46,278 bases of DNA. It comes from Chloroflexota bacterium. GTDB lineage: Bacteria; Chloroflexota; Anaerolineae; B4-G1. Of the stretch, positions 44,122 through 46,278 are shown one piece after another (position 1 is the first letter of the stretch; the number at the start of each line of letters is the position of its first letter). The stretch spans positions 1 to 46,278 of the forward strand of contig JAAEPW010000431.1 in NCBI GenBank assembly GCA_024232355.1, written 5' to 3'. The translations under genes were made by a program, and so were the position numbers. The notes below the pieces were generated by a model. It saw only the letters and a list, made by a program, of their open reading frames with translations, was not told the origin of the DNA and made no database searches.

Positions 44122-45639
44122 ATGACTGATCACAATCAACCCAAACAAACCGATCCCCTAACCATCGGCCAACGCTATCTATTGCACGAACAAATGGCCA
44201 TCGGCGGTATGGGCATCATCTACCGCGCCACCGACCGCCTCACCGGCACCCCCGTTGCCCTCAAACGAGTGACCATACCCACAGACCACCTCGCCTTCAC
44301 CTCTCGCAGCGGAGACACATCCCTGGCCCTATCCCTAACTCGCGAGTTCAAGACCCTCGCCTCCTTGCACCACCCGAACATCATCAGCGTGCTCGACTAT
44401 GGCTTTGACGAGCAGCGCTGTCCCTTTTTCACAATGACCTTGTTGGAAAACGCCCAGACCATCGTGCAGGCCAGCCGAGGACGCGACACCCAAACCAAGA
44501 TCAACTTGCTGGTCCAAGTACTGCAAGCGCTGTCCTATCTCCACCGGCAGGGAGTGCTGCACCGCGACCTCAAGCCAGAGAACGTGCTCGTCATATCAGA
44601 CAATGACCAGGTCCAAGTCCTCGATTTCGGCCTGTCCGTGATCACCTCCCGAACGATGGAGGATGAAATCCAGTCGGTGGTCGGGACGTTTCCCTATATG
44701 GCGCCCGAATTGTTCCAAGACGAACCAATGACCACAGCCGCGGACCTGTATGCTCTGGGAGTGGTCGCCTACGAGATCTTTGCCGGACGCTGTCCATTCG
44801 AGGCCCAGAACGCAGTAGCCCTCGTGCTCCAAATCCTCAACGAACCCGTCAACGTAAACGCCATCGGTGTGAACGGCGAACTAGCATTGGTGCTCGCGCA
44901 GCTGCTGACCAAAAAGAGGGAAGAACGATACGACGATGCAAACCGAGTGATCCGTGACCTGTGTCAAGCAACTGGACAGCCATTGCTGCCAGAGACAATC
45001 GAAACCCGTGAAAGCTTTCTCCAGGCTGCCAAATTCGTGGGACGGGACGCGGAACTGGCCCGACTCTCTCAATCACTAGACGCAGCGCTGGCTGGGCAAG
45101 GAAGTGCCTGGTTGATCGGCGGTGAGAGCGGCGTGGGCAAGTCACGCCTGGCCGACGAACTCCGCACGCTGGCGCTGGTTCAAGGCGCTCCGGTGCTGCA
45201 CGGACAAGCAGTGAGGGAGGGCGGCACACCATATGATACCTGGCGGAATATTCTACGTTGGCTCGCCCTCGCGTCCGATCTGTCACTCACCGAAGCCAGC
45301 GTGCTCAAGCCGTTTGTGTCTGATATCACAAATCTACTTGGAGTTGATGTGCCCGATCCCTATCCCCTCGACCCCCAGATGACCCAGACTCGTCTATTCC
45401 ACGTCGTGAGCGAGGTCTTTAACTCCTGTCATAGGAAAATAGCAATTAGAGGCAACAGTTCTCCTATCGAAGCGAAATCACGCTTCTGCAGCGAAACGAC
45501 TGGGCAGCGAACACAGTTCCGATGGCGATTCAGAGCGAGGGTAGTTAGTGAGCCAATGGTCATCTGTGCTGGGCGAGGAAAAACCTTACGCAGGTATTTC
45601 GCACAAAAGCCACTCTCTCAGGCACATCCTCGGCGATGA
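44122..45639 (+). CDS. Ser/Thr protein kinase with AAA domain, truncated by IS
   Basis: The open frame has 505 codons, but only the first 435 or so are native. The Hanks-type kinase domain (about 15-280) has a Gly loop AIGGMGIIYRA, Lys48 in VALKRV, HRDLKPEN (Asp149), DFGLS (Asp168) and APE in MAPELF, so it is likely active. An AAA/STAND ATPase domain starts at about 305 (FVGRDAELARL) with Walker A GGESGVGKS (333-341). It breaks after LFHVVSEVFNS, before the Walker B region. The rest of the frame (436-505) has no domain character and is IS-derived. Full-length relatives in this phylum are usually over 1000 residues with TPR repeats. The truncated protein lacks its signalling ATPase core. Confidence 0.85.
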   Translation: MTDHNQPKQTDPLTIGQRYLLHEQMAIGGMGIIYRATDRLTGTPVALKRVTIPTDHLAFTSRSGDTSLALSLTREFKTLASLHHPNIISVLDYGFDEQRCPFFTMTLLENAQTIVQASRGRDTQTKINLLVQVLQALSYLHRQGVLHRDLKPENVLVISDNDQVQVLDFGLSVITSRTMEDEIQSVVGTFPYMAPELFQDEPMTTAADLYALGVVAYEIFAGRCPFEAQNAVALVLQILNEPVNVNAIGVNGELALVLAQLLTKKREERYDDANRVIRDLCQATGQPLLPETIETRESFLQAAKFVGRDAELARLSQSLDAALAGQGSAWLIGGESGVGKSRLADELRTLALVQGAPVLHGQAVREGGTPYDTWRNILRWLALASDLSLTEASVLKPFVSDITNLLGVDVPDPYPLDPQMTQTRLFHVVSEVFNSCHRKIAIRGNSSPIEAKSRFCSETTGQRTQFRWRFRARVVSEPMVICAGRGKTLRRYFAQKPLSQAHPRR

Positions 45640-46278
45640 GACTAACGAAACCGCTCTACTAGCCAGCTTAATTCCAGCACTAGTCAGCTGGATTGGGTTG
45701 AGTACCTGGAGGCCCCTTCTTATGCAGACGAGGTCAGATAGACCAAACCATCAGCGAGGACTAGGAGGCAACTTGAAAGTTGGTACCTGGGACTCGACCG
45801 TGACCGACCGTGAAACCAACGGGAACGGACCAACCCATAGTCAGGCAACGTTGGAGATGGTCGCGGCCCAACCGAAACAGACTGTAATTGGTCTTGGTGT
45901 TGGGGGTCAAATTGCGATGATGACCGTGGTAGGTCAACCAATCACCGATATGGATCATCCAAATTGTGGTCAAGGCCATTCCCAGAACCAACCCATTTAG
46001 ACGGTGAGGATCATTGATCTTGCTCCTTTCCAAATCGAAACCATAGCTTTTCCAATCACGGAAAGTGGGTTCGATCCAAAAACGTTTTCGCCCACGTCGC
46101 CAGGCTTGAGGAGTAGCTGGCAAATCCAGGGTCCAATACCGTGGATACTCTTGCTTGGACGACCAGTCAGCGATCAAGTTGATAGGGCCAAAGTCGTGTT
46201 TTTCGGTCAGGTAGATGTTTTGCAGGTAGTGGCGTTGACCGTGTTTCAGACCCAAGTCTCGCAGAGGTTGCCACGGTC
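45427..46278 (-). mobile_element. Insertion sequence (IS4-like), left part only
   Basis: The native kinase sequence stops at about 45426, and what follows has no kinase character and leads into a transposase on the opposite strand. The element's end therefore lies near 45427, around TGTCATAGGAAAATAGC. About 330 bp lie between this edge and the transposase stop; they include a small hairpin GAAGCG/CGCTTC (45469-45486) that could block read-in. The other end and the target duplication lie beyond the window, so the exact boundary and family are not proven. Confidence 0.75.
45761..46278 (-). CDS. IS4-family-like transposase, C-terminal part (runs off window)
   Basis: This is an open frame from the window edge to TAG at 45761, about 172 residues seen. 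The DDE-type C-terminal signature is visible in RKRFWIEPTFRDWKSYGFDL, with the catalytic Glu and the following Arg and Lys in the spacing of the IS4 YREK motif. The next helices, LNGLVLGMALTTIWMIHIGDWL, are usual for this group. The N-terminal catalytic Asp residues lie outside the window. A TTG at 46255 is not taken as the start because the frame is open further upstream. Confidence 0.85.
   Translation of the reverse strand, partial: PWQPLRDLGLKHGQRHYLQNIYLTEKHDFGPINLIADWSSKQEYPRYWTLDLPATPQAWRRGRKRFWIEPTFRDWKSYGFDLERSKINDPHRLNGLVLGMALTTIWMIHIGDWLTYHGHHRNLTPNTKTNYSLFRLGRDHLQRCLTMGWSVPVGFTVGHGRVPGTNFQVAS

Noticed and set aside
45548..46000. 150-codon plus-strand frame beyond the kinase
   Set aside because: It overlaps the IS-derived transposase on the opposite strand and has no domain character.

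Overview
The window looks like chromosomal DNA of a Chloroflexota bacterium (Anaerolineae or a related class). The evidence is indirect: large secreted proteins ending in a [YL]-L-P-[LM]-[VIM]-[LM]-[KR] tail, DUF11 modules, kinase-AAA proteins, and dispersed 'GTAGCCGCG' and 'GCCACGAATT' repeats, which I associate from memory with that phylum. No rRNA, tRNA or CRISPR array was seen.

Region 1 (64-17696, all minus strand) is a tightly spaced run of eight genes. Read in transcription order it holds a DUF1186/SEC-C protein, a large beta-helix/FN3 protein, a DUF4091 glycosidase-like protein, a GH44 glucanase, a lipoprotein with a propeller-like repeat region, a pectate-lyase-like protein, a second beta-helix protein, and an FG-GAP/VCBS propeller protein. 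Most gaps are 17-32 bp, with one of 91 bp and one ATGA overlap. Six of the eight carry a signal peptide and the LPL tail. The set reads as an extracellular plant-polysaccharide attack locus with no transporter of its own in view.

Region 2 (17792-20807, minus) holds an ASCH-domain protein, a frame-damaged membrane-protein remnant, a SLOG-family protein, the RNA 2',3'-cyclic phosphodiesterase ThpR, and a ParB-like-domain protein. Region 3 (20909-25217, plus) holds a NodB deacetylase, an SDR reductase, an O-antigen-ligase-like membrane protein, and an agmatinase/arginase gene split by one frameshift. A 13-bp-stem bidirectional terminator closes it.

Region 4 (25329-28742, minus) is a compact Fe-S assembly unit: a SufC-type ATPase, a short SufB-like scaffold that keeps the catalytic Cys and the His-Glu pair, and a two-thioredoxin/CcdA-like membrane protein. 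A divergent GAF-GAF histidine kinase follows (28989-30800). Next is a somewhat AT-richer stretch of single genes (31119-34503): an EFR1-type ferredoxin-flavodoxin, a tandem GNAT, a small membrane protein and a metallo-beta-lactamase-fold lactonase-like enzyme.

Region 5 (34534-43856) pairs a NarL-type two-component system (minus) with a divergent export cassette (plus): a MacB/LolD-type ATPase, a double-FtsX permease, an SdiA-regulated-like propeller, and two tandem HlyD-type adaptors that both look like lipoproteins. The two arms are separated by a nested inverted repeat. An 18-bp-stem terminator ends the cassette.

Region 6 (44122-46278) is a Ser/Thr kinase-AAA gene cut at about codon 435 by an insertion sequence. 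The IS4-like transposase runs off the right edge. Many gene starts were moved inward from the longest open frame to a codon with a good Shine-Dalgarno sequence; these choices are stated in each entry.
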